From NCBI RefSeq assembly GCF_000499845.2, contig NC_023750.2, forward strand, positions 2,049,913 through 2,113,912: a stretch of 64,000 nucleotides of DNA. Direction: 5' to 3'. Positions 37,660 to 50,500 of this stretch are shown one piece after another. How positions within the stretch are numbered: the first letter of the stretch is position 1; the number at the start of each line of letters is the position of its first letter. Both the position numbers and the translations under genes were made by a program. Below the pieces are notes generated by a model that was not told where the DNA came from, ran no database searches, and saw nothing but the letters and a program-made list of their open reading frames with translations. The stretch comes from Phaseolus vulgaris (Eukaryota > Streptophyta > Magnoliopsida > Fabales > Fabaceae).

Positions 37660-38809
37660 TGTTGAACCAAGTGGTGTTCAAGCTTTGAAGAATCCAAACC
37701 CTTTGAAGGATGTTGAAGTCTTGACTGTGCTTGGTGTTGTTGTGCTGGTTTAGTATAATTTTGGGGTAGTTTGAGTTTTGTAATCCACCCCTTGATCGAA
37801 TCTAAAGCATAAAGCATCTCAATCTTTGTGAAAATAAAATGTTTTCAAACTAAGTTAAAACAACCGATTGTTTTGTCGAAACAACCGATTGTTTATACTT
37901 AGGTATTTTGAGAAAAAAGATTGAAAACTGTTTTTCAAATGGTTGAATTGTTAAAAACCAAAACAACCGATTGATTCGAGGAAACATTTGATTGTTTGTT
38001 TTGGGACCATAACAGAAAAACTGTTTTATCTTTGACTGAGCTTTAAATGATTTAACTGCTTACGCTCCAGTCATTAAATGCTTTGACCAATCTTTTAATG
38101 CAATTTAAGAGTTTGTTAAGATTTGATAACAAACTACATCTTTGAATAAATTTAGAAAAACAAATTTAAGAATTAATCTTTGACAAGTTTTTGATAAGAG
38201 TTTTTGAGTTTTTCAAAGAGCTGAGATTGCTGAAAGTTTGTGATTGATCAAAGTTTGTGGAATAGGATTTTGCTTGTATTGATTTCAGATTATCTTCTTT
38301 AACAAGTGTAATCCTTGTACTCTGTGAAACAAGTTTCGTTTCGGTGTTTGCTAAGATTGGCTGTGTGTTTTTGAAGGGATCAAGATCAACAATCTTGGTG
38401 TTGGTGTGTTGGCCAAGGAGAGTGTGTTTCTTGAGGTGTTCAAGGTCATTCTCTTGGTTGTTGTGTAAGTGATCAATGTGTGATTGCTTAGTGAATTTCC
38501 TCAGGGTTTCTGAGAAGACTGGATGTAGCTCTGGTGTTGGAGTGAACCAGTATAAACATCTGTGTGCAATCTCTCTATCCCTAACTCTTTAAATTTAGTT
38601 TTATTTGTTGTTTGCTGGTATAAACAACCGATTGTTTTTGTAAAACAACCGATTGTTTTTCTGGTTGTGCTGATTTTGTTTGTTGTTTTTGGTAAACTGA
38701 ATTTCTTATCAATTGTTTCCTGAGATAAATTCATTCTTGTTTTAAAAGTTTACGAAAATCCTCTTTAAACAATTCACCCCCCTCTAGTTTAAAGCCATCC
38801 ATTCTAACA
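37660..38809 (+). repeat. Sirevirus-like copia solo LTR with 5-bp target duplication
   Basis: The LTR starts TGTTGAACCAAG and ends ATTCTAACA. It is flanked by ATTTC on both sides (37655-37659 and 38810-38814), and no internal region follows, so it is a solo LTR left by LTR-LTR recombination. It contains repeated palindrome-like words around AACAACCGATTGTT at about 37860-37895, 37968 and 38627-38660. It is the same family as 4870-6054 and 63594-64000. Confidence 0.9.
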
Positions 38810-39840
38810 ATTTCATTCAAACTTATTGAGACAATTGAGTTCCAGATGAACCCTTCAATAAAACCTTTATATGCATTTTAATGATAACAAAAAGATGATA
38901 AAACCTTGAGAACCTCTTAAAGATGAAACATGTTGCATGGAACAAGAGAACTAGACGAACTCTACAAAGAACTCAATGGATCAAGAGTCACATATAACGT
39001 GTAGACGAAGTCTAAACACCAAAGAGCTCAAAGACAAATGCATTAGACGATGATGATGAACGCGCTACACTGCATGCAAGAAATCATGAGCCTTACAAAG
39101 ACTAGACAATGATCAAGTGAAGATAGACGAAGATCATACGTTGGATGAACAAGTGATATGAAAATTTCCATACTTAATCATTTAACTTTTACATTGTGCT
39201 AACTTATACAAATCATATTTGATCATAACGCAATGTATTAATTAAAAGATAAAGAGTTTCAACGAATATATCTTTGACTATTTTGTCCATTACACTGAAA
39301 ACATTATGAACTTAATTGATTTATCTTTATAAAAGATATTTTGTGAAAACACGCTACTTGATTAAGATTTAAATTTGTGTTTGTAAAGATTTAAAAAAAA
39401 ACAAAGCACAAATACATTCAAATGCCTTTATAAGATTGTTCGAAATATACTCTAATAAATATATTCAAGGGGAAACTAAAAGATTTATTCTACACTTACA
39501 CTTGAATATATTGATATGGTTTGAATTAATATCTAATAATAGTATGTAATGATAATTCACTTGACATTCTCATATATATTAAGAAGATGTTTTGATTTTC
39601 TCATCATATATGTAGAAGATCTTATTAAGTGATAAGTTAATCAATATCATGTAATACAAAATTAAAATTTATATATAACACTTTTCTAAAGTGTGGTGGA
39701 TTGATCAAGCCTGTTAGTATTATTCAAGTTTTTCTTCCAACCCAGATTATTTAATTCCAACATTTGTTTTCCACAATTGGAAATTGCTTTGTCAACATAA
39801 TGATTATAATTCCACAAAGTGGGGACACATGAAATTTATC
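38810..39840. other. AT-rich 5' flank of the P450 gene
   Basis: No ORF or repeat border seen. The solo LTR upstream ends about 1.1 kb before the P450 start. Confidence 0.5.
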
Positions 39841-39841
39841 C

Positions 39842-39850
39842 TATATAAAC
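39842..39850 (+). promoter_or_regulatory. TATA box of the P450 gene
   Basis: TATATAAAC lies about 50 nt upstream of the ATG at 39894, a normal core-promoter spacing with a short 5' leader. Confidence 0.7.
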
Positions 39851-39893
39851 CAACCTAATTTTGCAATGCAATCTACAATAACAGCCACAAGCC

Positions 39894-41385
39894 ATGGAAA
39901 ACATGACATTCATCCAACTCATTACCTTTGTATACATATGCATCCATATCCTGGTCTTTAGCCTTAGTAGCAAAAGCATAAAATATCCCAAGCTACCACC
40001 TGGTCCTCCCAGTTATCCCATCATAGGAAACATACTACAACTTTGGCCATCAAAACTGCACCAAACACTTCATAAACTCTCCAAAACATATGGCCCTATT
40101 ATGACTGTTAAAATAGGCACTATTACCACTGTGGTCATTTCCTCTCCAACCATAGCCAAAGAAGCCCTTCAAAAAAAGGACCAAGCTTTGGCTAGTAGAT
40201 TTATACCTGAGTCTGTCCAAGCACTTTCACATGATGAATCTTCCCTAGTATTCCTCCCCGTGTCAACCAAATGGAAGACCCTTAGAAAAGTTTGTGCCAC
40301 CAAAATATTCTGCATTCAACAACTTGATTCTACCCAAGCTCTACGCCAAAGAAAGATGAAGGAGCTACTTGATTATTTGCACGAGAGTTGTGAAAAGGGT
40401 CATGCTATTGATATTGGTGAGACTGCATTTACCACAGTGCTTAACGCAATATCAAACACCCTTTTTTCCCTTGACTTGGCTTCTTATAGTTCTGGCATCT
40501 CTCAAAAGTTTAGGAGTGTTATTTCTAGTGTTCTTGCAGAAGCTTCAAAGCCTAATATTGCAGACTATTACCCTATTTTTCGAAGACTTGATCCGCAGGG
40601 AGCACAGCGAAGGATGAAAAGCTATTACCGAACGCTACTTCATACTTTTGATTGCATTGTTGAAGAAAGAATTCAAAGGTCAGATTCCATTGATGGAAAT
40701 GATGTGTTAGACTCATTTCTTGATATCATCCGAAGGGAAAATTCAGAATTAACACGCCATGATGTGTTGCATCTATTTCTGGTGAGTGTTAAACCGACCA
40801 AATTCAAACTTCATGATGACTAGTTTCTCAATGTTGGATTTGCTTTCAAAAACAATATTTGGTAAGATAATTGATGTTTTTTCAGATTTAATGCATTTAA
40901 TTAATATAAGAAAAATAGTGTCCATGAAGTTGAAAGGAAAAAACTATTAAAAATATTTTTAAGTTAGAAAGTTTCAAACTCATAAAAACAACTTATATTT
41001 TTTCTAAATTTTGGCTCTATAAATTTTAGTAATTATATACGGTTCAAATCATTAAAAAACTAAAATAATTTAAATATTTTTTCAAGAATTTATTTACGTA
41101 AAAATTTGAATAAGGTACACACTCATGACCAACTTGGATATTTATTAGTTGACTTAATTAGTTTTTGACTCTTTGTATTAAGGGTCAAAACTCAATTTTT
41201 GAAAAGCTTAATTTTATCCTAATTTTTTAAAAATTATTCAATGTAATTCTTTTTGTTATGTTGTCTTCAATGATATTAAATGAGTGATGAATACATAGAT
41301 AGAGTGATATTATTTGTTTTAGAATTTAGAATTTCATCACAATTTTATATTCTTAAAAAACACAGGAAAAAAAATAAAATAATAA

Positions 41386-41425
<40 letters not shown>

Positions 41426-42733
41426 GTCTTTGAGTTTGACTTAAAACAATGTGAGATTGAATTTGATTAAAGTCTGAAAGAAACAAAATTTATCTATATA
41501 ATCAATCTCATTCTCACACACACCATATATCCAAAACTAAAATATATGTCATAATATTTAAGTATATATTGAATCATTGAGTAACACTATCATTTATTTT
41601 TATTTCGTTAAACAACTAAATATTTAATATGAATTTTTTTTTCAATTTTTCTCTTCCGACTATTTTCCTCAAACTCAAATAGGACACCTGAGGTGTTGTT
41701 TGAAATTATTAATTTTACTTTTATTATAACCTATGTAGCACATATATTAACACGAACACTGATACAAACACAAAGATACATATAATATTTAAAATATAGG
41801 ACACGAGACACAAATCTATATATTATGTAATTATGAATTATATAAATTGACAATAAAAATTTATGTGCACAAATATGTTTCAGATTATTTTTTGGAGCAG
41901 AAAAATGTTTTTCATGACTAGTTCAAAAAGATTTATTTTTTATTTTTATAATCATAATAAAAATTTATACAATAAATTTAAAATTTTAAAAAATTAATGT
42001 ATTTTTTTTTAAATTGTATTAAAACCGTACTAAAATTATCAAAAAATTAAATCCTAAACCATCGAACACCGACACGTAATTTAATACACGTGTGTGTCTT
42101 CATATATTATAACATAATTTTGGGCAGGATTTATTCGTAGCTGGATTAGATACCACATCGGCCACAATAGAGTGGGTGATGGCAGAGTTGCTGCACAACC
42201 CCCAAAAACTATCAAAAACCAAAACAGAACTTGAACAAGTTTTTGGTGAAACTGGGTTCGAACCAGAAGATTCAAATATCTCCAAGCTCACTTACCTACA
42301 AGCAGTTGTGAAAGAAACCCTTAGATTGCACCCAACAGCACCAATATTAATCCACAAATCAGTGGCTGAAGTAGATATCTGTGGCTTCAAAGTACCCAAA
42401 GATGCTCAAGTTCTTATTAATCTATGGAGCATGGGGAGAGACTCAGACATTTGGACACACCCAAATTCATTTTTACCTGAAAGATTTTTGGAGAATGGAA
42501 AGGATTTCAGAGGAGATGATTATGGGTTCATTCCTTTTGGGTCTGGTAGAAGAATGTGCCCAGGTGTTCCACTGGCTAATAGAATTCTGCATACTTTGTT
42601 GGCCACACTTCTTTACCATTTTGATTGGAAGCTTGCAGATGGGGGAAAATCACAAGACATGGACATGACTGAAAAATTCAGCATTACTTTGCACAAAGTC
42701 AAGCCTCTCAAGACAATTCCTATTGGAAAATAA
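39894..42733 (+). CDS. CYP76: Cytochrome P450, CYP76 type, two exons
   Basis: Exons 39894-40781 and 42128-42733 join in phase 0 across a GT-AG intron of 1346 bp, giving 497 aa, normal for plant P450s. An N-terminal hydrophobic anchor (about 6-26) precedes the PPGPPS hinge (35-40), so the enzyme should sit in the ER membrane facing the cytosol. The I-helix oxygen-binding motif AGLDTT is at 301-306, the K-helix ExxR is Glu359/Arg362, PERF is 413-416, and the heme loop FGSGRRMCPG is 433-442 with Cys440 as the iron ligand. Sequence style (SKLHQTLHKLSKTYGPIMTV) points to CYP76, a family that includes geraniol/terpene hydroxylases and alkoxycoumarin dealkylases; the substrate here cannot be told. 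The start is chosen for its position after the TATA box and its context gccATGGaa. All key residues are intact. Confidence 0.93.
41389..41423. repeat. (AT)n microsatellite in the P450 intron
   Basis: About 17 uninterrupted AT dinucleotides inside the single intron (40782-42127). Confidence 0.95.
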
Positions 42734-44261
42734 CAGATTATTTGTTTAGATTTGTCGTTTATACTTTTTCTGCATTTTCCATTTGTATTGGAAACTTCCA
42801 TTTTTCTTCTCGCTCTTAAAGTAAGTTGTCCCTCTATAAGTGGTATCACTCCAAACAAAAATTATAAAATAAAAATTAATTTTAAAAAAATAAAATTAAT
42901 TGTTATAATAATTAAATTATAGATTATTTTAGAATTAAAAAAATTTTAGTTTCTAAATTAATTTATATTCTTGTTGAATAGTTTTTAAATTGATATATAA
43001 TTAACTACCAAGGTTTTAACTACCAATTATTTAGATTCTAAATAGTAATCATTTAATAATAATAGAAACAATTTTTTTTAATTTAATTATTATAGTAATT
43101 AATTATTTTTTATGTCTAAAATTAATTTTTATTTTATAATTTTTTTTAGCAGTCACTCAAAATATTTAATGTTCTTGCTTAAATGATTTCCCAAGATTAT
43201 GACATTCTTACCTTCTTCTTATGTGGCCAAAATGGAGAGTTAAATTTCTATAGGGACTAATTTTTCCAGCATTTCAACAAATTTTGTCCTGCACTCTATT
43301 ATTTTCATAAAAAAACTATTTTACTTCTTTTGAAAATGACTTACAGATTGTATTTTTCAAAAAAATTCATAACATATTTTCTGAACACGAATTCTAAATA
43401 TATAAATCTAGAAATTATAAAATTATTTTTAAAAAAATATTTTAGAATGATTTTTTATTTTTGAATTTTCTAGTGCGAAGACACCGTAAAATGTAGGGGT
43501 AATAAAAGAAAATTGTTGGAGTGGAAAAAGAAACACCCAATTATATAATGGCTTCGGATTGGAACTTCTTAAAAATAGAAGACAAATGTAATAATAGATC
43601 AAAAGGTGAAAAATGAAAGATAAAACTACAAATCAAGACAAAGAGCAAAACACAAAGAAAATAAATAGATATTCCAATCAACGAGTACTGACATTCCAAG
43701 AAAATAACTCAACTAAGTAGTGCCAAAATTTCTAATCAAAAGTACTAATGAAAAATATATCAAACAACTAATTTGTCAAACCAAGTATTAAATCATTAAT
43801 ATTGTGTACAAGCATAGATTCATGAATCATAACACTTTTTCCTTATTTTTCTTTACATATAACTCTCGCCCATGATGAATATAATTCGGTCAACAACAAG
43901 TACAATTAATATTAATTTTGATGTACTTTAGTATTTCAAATCTTAAACAGAGCACCAATACATACAAAATTTTAACAATTAATGATCAATGTAAAGAGTA
44001 TTCCCAAAGAGAAATTAAAGCAAAATCAAATCAAGTAATGAAGAATTAATGAAGACGAGAAACAAACAAATGGTGTGACTTAGCTTTATTAGTTTCTCTC
44101 TGATTCTACTAGCTTGCATTCCAAGTTTAGTTCACATGAACAGATGAAAATAGGTAATGGAAAACAAAGGGATAACTTTGTTGAAAATATTCTCTTGTTT
44201 TGGTCAAATGCTTCATCCACTTTGTTGCCCACATCCACTTTTTGCTCCACTAGAATTACAT
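42734..44261. other. P450 3' flank and intergenic DNA
   Basis: Contains a MITE at 42857-43150 and otherwise AT-rich DNA without an ORF. Confidence 0.5.
42857..43150. mobile_element. CACTA-like MITE just after the P450 gene
   Basis: Terminal parts ATTATAAAATAAAAATTAAT and its exact inverse (43121-43146) flank an interior with 'ggttttaactaccaattatt', matching the MITEs at 20301, 27370 and 46477. It starts 124 bp after the P450 stop codon, so it may lie in or beside the 3' UTR. Confidence 0.65.
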
Positions 44262-46450
44262 TTATATTTTTTTTATTATCAAGAAAAAATAAATAAATGT
44301 GAATCATTTTAGGAATGATCCAACTCTTATACATCTTGGACTGAAAGCCTACAACAGTCCAAACAACAACAACAACCATTCACAAACAACAAAAAGAATC
44401 ACCAACCCAACTTAACACTAATCACTTATTTTTAATTGAAAACATATAAACCAATGGATCAAGACAACAATCAAAATAAGAAAAACAAGCGGAAGGAACT
44501 TTGGGAGTAACCCTAAGATCATACCTTCAGTTGAGCCAAAGAGAAAATTTCAAAATGATCAATTACTCCTCCCTTGAAAATATGCTTATTCCTATGACGC
44601 CAAATCTGACTAACCAAAGCAATCCAAATATTTCCAAAAGCTAAGTTGACGGCAACAGTAGCACCAATTAAGTTAAAATGCAAGAAATGTGAAGCAGACT
44701 CAAGATGATCAGTCGACTTCACCCCTACCCAAGCATAGCAAAGATTTCACACTAACCAAGCAAATCTCCATTCAAAGAAAAAATGACTTGTACTCTCCTC
44801 TTTCTCCATGGAAAAGCAACAAACTGTTCTATCCATCGCAACCCCATGCCTTGTCATATTGACCTTGGTAGCGATCTTGTTCTCCAGGACCCTCCAATCA
44901 GTAATGTGAGCTGATAGCAAAGCCTTAATCTTCCAAAAATAGTTATACAAACTCGAAGAATCCCCTTCTAACAAACCCTTTAAAAAACCATACGCTAAGT
45001 TAACTGAATATTCAACGCTGTCCCCATCCTTCCAAACCCATTTATCCTCGAACTCGATAGATGGGCTCAAAAGGTGTACAACCCCAAGAAGTTGACTAAC
45101 CAGATCCAATTCCCAAGCGGAAAGACCCTTCTCCAAGACAAATTCCACACCCAAACATTATTAACCCAAGCCCGACTCAAAGAAATCTTAGCCTCTTTCG
45201 AAACTGACAGTGAAAACAATCTTGGAAAAATACTTTTCAAACTTCCAGACCCCAACCAATTATCTTTCTAGAAAAGTAACTCCTTCCTATTACCAAGCTC
45301 CTACATGAAACGATCTTCAAAGGAAGATTCCCAAACTTCTTGCTTCCAGACCTCCTTTAGATCTCTCCACCAGGGTGAATATGAGTTGAGAAGTTGTTGC
45401 TCTTTAAGGCTTCTCCATCCACTATATTTAGAATCTAGAATATCCTTCCAAAGCCCTTCCTTAGTTTGACTCAGACACCAAATCAATTTCTCCAGCAAAG
45501 CCAGATTAAACAACGTAATATTGTGAATGTCAAGGCCTCCTGCTTCCTGTGGCTCGCACACTTTATCCCAAGAAACCCAGGCAATTTTCCTCTCCTCAGA
45601 CCCCAACCCCACAAAAAGTTTCTTTGTAAGGTCACAACCTTATTCACAACCGTGGAAGGCATCTTGTACAAGGATAAAAAGAACAACGAAATAGACGAAA
45701 GAACAGAGTTGATCAAACAAATCCTCCTAGCCATCGAGATAAATCTTCATTTCCAGGTACTCAATCTAGACTTGATTCCGTCAACTACACCATCCCAAAA
45801 TGCATTTCTCTTCTAACATCCTCGACAGGCAACCCCAAGTATTTTAAGAGGGTCTTCATCACCTCACAATTGAGAATAGACGCAAAGTGAAGGATGACAT
45901 TCTGATCAACCCCCACCCCTCTGATTCTCCTCTTCGAGAAATTTACCTTCATCCCAAGAGCAAGCTCAAAACAATTCAACAAAACCCTAAGGTTGTACAC
46001 ATTCTTAATGTTAACGTCGCATAAACATAAGGTGTCATTTGTGTACTAAAGCATATTAACCTTAACATTTTTGTACCCGACCTCGAGATCCTCTAACAAA
46101 TTTTTCTTAGCTACTTTCCTTGAAACCTCGGCTAGACCTTCGCCTGCAATAAGAAACAAGAACAGTGTTAAAGGATCACCTTGCATCAGTCCTTTCTTCA
46201 AAGAAAACTCCTTAGTTCGGCTTCCGTTTACTAGAATAAACACCGTTGTAGATTCCAAACAAGATCTAATTCAGGAAATCAACTTCTTGCAGAACCCAAG
46301 TCTGTCCAGCAAGTAGTAGAGGAAATCCCAACGCACCGAGTCATACGCCTTCTTGTAATCCACCTTAAAAAAAAGACAAATAACCTTTTTCCTCTTCACC
46401 TCCTCTAGCACGTAATAAAAAAGTATCTTCCTTTGTCACATTTTTCCTAT
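44262..46450 (-). pseudogene. 5'-truncated, decayed LINE (non-LTR retrotransposon)
   Basis: Reading the minus strand from about 46440 down, broken frames give in order reverse-transcriptase motif A (FKVDYKKAYDSVRWDFL, about 46320-46370), KKGLMQGDPL (46046-46258), the thumb part (45785-46000), a connection region (45301-45734) and a zf-RVT-like C-terminal domain (44747-45154), then IWRHRNKHIFKG (44519-44722). The catalytic YADD is changed to YTND and is preceded by a stop (about 46030-46050). A short A-rich end near 44265 fits the 3' tail. It is dead, and belongs to the L1-like LINEs common in plants. Confidence 0.85.
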
Positions 46451-46476
46451 TAACTGCAAGGAATATACTAACATAT

Positions 46477-46848
46477 CACTACAAGAAAATTATCAAATAC
46501 AAAATAATTTTAAAAATAAAAAAAATAACTACTTATTATATTAATTAAATTAGATATTATTTTATAAATTAAAAAATTATTAGTATTTAAAATAAATTAT
46601 ATTATTAATAAAAATTTATAAGTTAGTTTCTAAATTAATATTTAATAAATTATCAATATTTTAGCTACTGCTTTATATTTCAAAATTGGTAGCTAACAGA
46701 TACCAATTTAAAAACTAATTTATAAATTTTTATTATATTTTAGATATTAATAATTTTTTAATCTATAAATTAGCATATAAGATAGTGAATATATTAACTA
46801 TTTATTTATTATCTTTAAAATAATTTATTTAATGATTTTCTTTTACGG
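46477..46848. mobile_element. CACTA-like MITE with TAT target duplication
   Basis: Left end CACTACAAGAAAATTATC, right end AATGATTTTCTTTTACGG, with TAT on both sides (46474-46476 and 46849-46851). The interior is an imperfect inverted repeat centred on 'aaaattggtagctaac'. It borders the truncated 5' end of the LINE. Confidence 0.7.
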
Positions 46849-47565
46849 TATACAACTATCTTTCTATAATCGTTATTCCATATATATTCTACATACTCTC
46901 TCCATTCATTGTACGCGTATAGCTTTCAGCATAGAGGTCTTGATGAATATATATTACATTCAAAAGAAAATCAGTATTGAAAGTAAGCACAGAAGCCAAT
47001 GCATGTGACAGTGTTATTTCCTGTTTTTGAATATGGAAAAATAAATAAATATTTTCTTTCAACTTTATTTGTTGAATATTGTAGCATGCATTTTATCAGC
47101 CATAAGGAATCCTAGAAAAGTGGAAAGGAAATATTCTTTTTTAGTCACATCCGTTTCTTGATAAAAATTTCAGAAATAGCTTCTTCGTATCTAAATCTTT
47201 TATTGGTGTTAAACCATTATGAAAAGACAGATATATTTACAACCTTGAATCTTTGTTCTTCTTTTGTTGACAAGGAATATTCAAATTTTGAAGCATTCGG
47301 TAATTTTCTTGACATATGTTATCGTTTAACAATCTTCTGGTTCTGAATAATTGTCCATGTTCTTTATGGCATGTTTTGTGAAACCTCTGAAAAACTTACA
47401 AATCAGTTTCTATATTGAAACCAGAAGCTAATTAGAAAGATTTGTGAGCATATATATGTGTTTGATATTTTGTTTTTGTAACTTATGTTTCACAAGGTTG
47501 TAGCAACAAAATGCATATCATTGCTAAATCAAGGTTGTATATATAAAAGGTGAATTTTGGCAACC
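46849..47565. other. 5' flank of the DUF4378 gene
   Basis: AT-rich with no credible ORF. TATATATAAAAGG at about 47539-47550 is a good TATA match but lies only about 16 nt before the ATG. Confidence 0.45.
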
Positions 47566-50500
47566 ATGGGAAGGAAGATGAAAGATAAACATTCTGAACC
47601 GCGCTGGGTCAATCATCACCCAGAATGCAACAGGTCCCTATTTCATGTTATTAAGTATCATCCCCTATTGCGCCATTTCTTTGACAGACTTGCATACAAG
47701 AGGGATGGTGATGAAAGAAATGGTTCAGGTTAGGGCATTTTCCTCATCTTTCTGCAACTTTTCCTCTTTATCATTAATGGTTGCAGTGGTAGCTGGCATG
47801 AATTCTGTGTTGTATGAAATTTTTAGGAGAAGAATGGCTTGTACTTGACTAATTCATAAATGAAATTGATTCAGCAAAATAAGTTTTCTTCTAGTTTTGG
47901 TCAAAACTTTACAAAATATCAAAGGAATTCTTACATTATCGAAAATTCCCATTCAGATTTAGTGAAATCAATTTTTTTTCCTGAAAACTGTGATCAATAT
48001 TTTCTTTTGTCTGCCATGTTAAGCTCATTAGTAAAATTATTGAGGATATGGTCTGACTATTTCTATACCAGAAGGAACCCTTTTTTTTTTTTTTTTAAGA
48101 AATATTTTAGATGAACTTTTTTTTTATATAAACTTTTATCTTAGATATCATTATATGAAATTTGATAATTTTTCTGCATCATCTAAGGATTAAATATGTC
48201 TTAAGATGTCATTTCATTGTAAATTTTGAAGAATTAGCTCCTAATCTCAAGCAAGCAATGTACATATATTCTCAGGTGACAGAAAGAAGGGACTGAACCT
48301 AGAAACAAGAAACTCAAATGTAAGTTCTCCCCTTCTGATTTAACTTATTTCTTTTCTCCCCGTTCCATGTCACCCTTTACACTAATGTAGTCTTTAATTG
48401 TTAGAATTATAACAAAAAAATAGTGCAGGAAAGAAAGAGAAACATAATATGTTGAATATTGAGTTGAAAGCAAGAAAATCATATTTTTTAGCAACATGCT
48501 TATATTTATGACGATTGAAAATGTAAATTGCAAACATAAGAGATATAATTATCAATAACTAATAGGCTTACTAACTTTAGGCAAAACAGTTGTAGACTAT
48601 TATTTGTTTATTTGCTTTAGTTATGTATGTATTCAATATTATTTTTCATATACTAGTAATTCTTAGTTTTTATTTTTTCGAGTTTAACAAGATTGAAAAC
48701 GATAACATAATTTTAGTTCAATTGATATTGGATTTTGGATGTGTTGGTTTGTTCATAATGCAGAATGAGTACACTGATTTACCCGGGAAATAAATAAATG
48801 GTTGTATCTAATTTGAAGTTTGCAGGTTGAGAAAAGGATCACACCATGTTCTTCAGTGGCAAAAGACTCTCTAAGGAGAAAGATAAAAGAGATTGTTTTG
48901 AAAGAGATGTCAAGAAAGAGGACAAGACATCATAGAAGTTCAACCTGTCCTACGTCAATCAACATGAACGAGAACTTGTTAACAACATTTGTGCAAGAAC
49001 CAGTCTCTCCTTTGGTCTATAACCTCCACAAACAACATGTGTATGGCACAAAAATGAAATTCACTAGGTCCGTTTCATTTAATCTACCTTACTCCTCATC
49101 AAAAAGAGAAAGTTTTGGGTCTATAGACAACGGTTTTCTAACCGAAGGGAAAGGAAAATTGTGTTATGAAAACAAAACACCAAAGTCACGTCAATTTGAA
49201 TCCTCAAAAAAGTTTTACCTAAGGTCCTTGTCCTTAGGAGCAACATGTTTCAATGTAAATGAAGCAACGATTGCAAGAGATGTTACTAATTCTTCAGGGT
49301 CTGCTCAGGATCAAATCCATAACGAAGTCAAACATTTTAAGAATCTAAAACAGAAAATAGAGCATGTTACAGGAGAAAGTAGGAAAGAAAAGCTTCGCGT
49401 TACTATGGATGCTATCGTTCACAAGCTTCCTCAAGGCCATGGGATGCCAAATGATTTGAAGAAGGAATTTGTTAAGAAATTGACAGATTCTAATATGATC
49501 AGATGCAATGAGAGTGGTCCATTTACTCCTTCATTCGCCAAGCATCCCAGCAACAGCATAAGTAGAAAATTGTCTCTTCAAGAACCACTAGAAGTTTATT
49601 TTGGTTCCCATGAGAGTGGCTTTAATCCAGAACCAAGTCACGTCCAATCTAAGAAACTGAAATTAAGAACAGAAAAAGGGCATTCACCATTGAAGCTGAT
49701 GATACGCTTACGAAGGATGCTTTCATTGCCTGATCTCCAATCCTTTTCCTATGGTTTTCAGAATGGGGAGTTCCCTGATATTTCATCTGTAACTGAGCCA
49801 AAGCCAAGAGTAGCTTCTGGGGATGGAACATTGAGTTCTGAGAACATTGTTCATCAGAAAAAGAAGCTTGACCTTCATTTACATTCAAAAACTCAGCTTC
49901 AATTAGATACACCAGTAGAAAATTTGATTCAGAAACACCTTGGCAGTGTGGATGAAAATGATCTACTGATTAGTAATATTGTTGAACAAGGATCAGACTG
50001 TAGCAAGGTGGGCATCATGACAACTGATGATTTTGGACATAGTTCTTTTAAAAGTGGTGACACCTTTAATGACCAAGAAATGATTGAGCCAATAAAACAA
50101 AGCATGGCTGCAATAGAAGAATCAGGTTATATCTCACTCTTTGATCAGGGTTTAAGGTTTAGAATATATTACTTTCTCAAAAATAGTTGTAGTTAAATAC
50201 ATTTTCATAAGCCATAAGATTGGAAACAAAACGAGTTTGGATTAAATTTTGTTTACTATATATAAATGCATTTACATATATTAGTAGGGCATATATACAT
50301 TTCCTTTGCAAAATCTTAGGTAGTTTAAAATAATCATGATCGAATGTAAAATCTTTAGGTTTGTTTACATTAAATAATTAGTTATCATATACATTTCTTT
50401 CTTTGCAAAATCTTAGTCAGTTTAACATAATCATGATCGAATGTTAAATCTTGAATAGTGTTAGTTGCAGCATACTGAGTTGCATTCTTTGATTTCAGTG

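Noticed and set aside
37423..37665. 80-codon plus-strand ORF before the solo LTR
   Set aside because: Phe/Leu-rich frame in AT-rich DNA that runs into the LTR; no domain.
42081..42291. Minus-strand ORFs opposite P450 exon 2
   Set aside because: Antisense shadows of the I-helix region.
49649..49912. Minus-strand ORF opposite DUF4378 exon 3
   Set aside because: Antisense shadow; no independent support.
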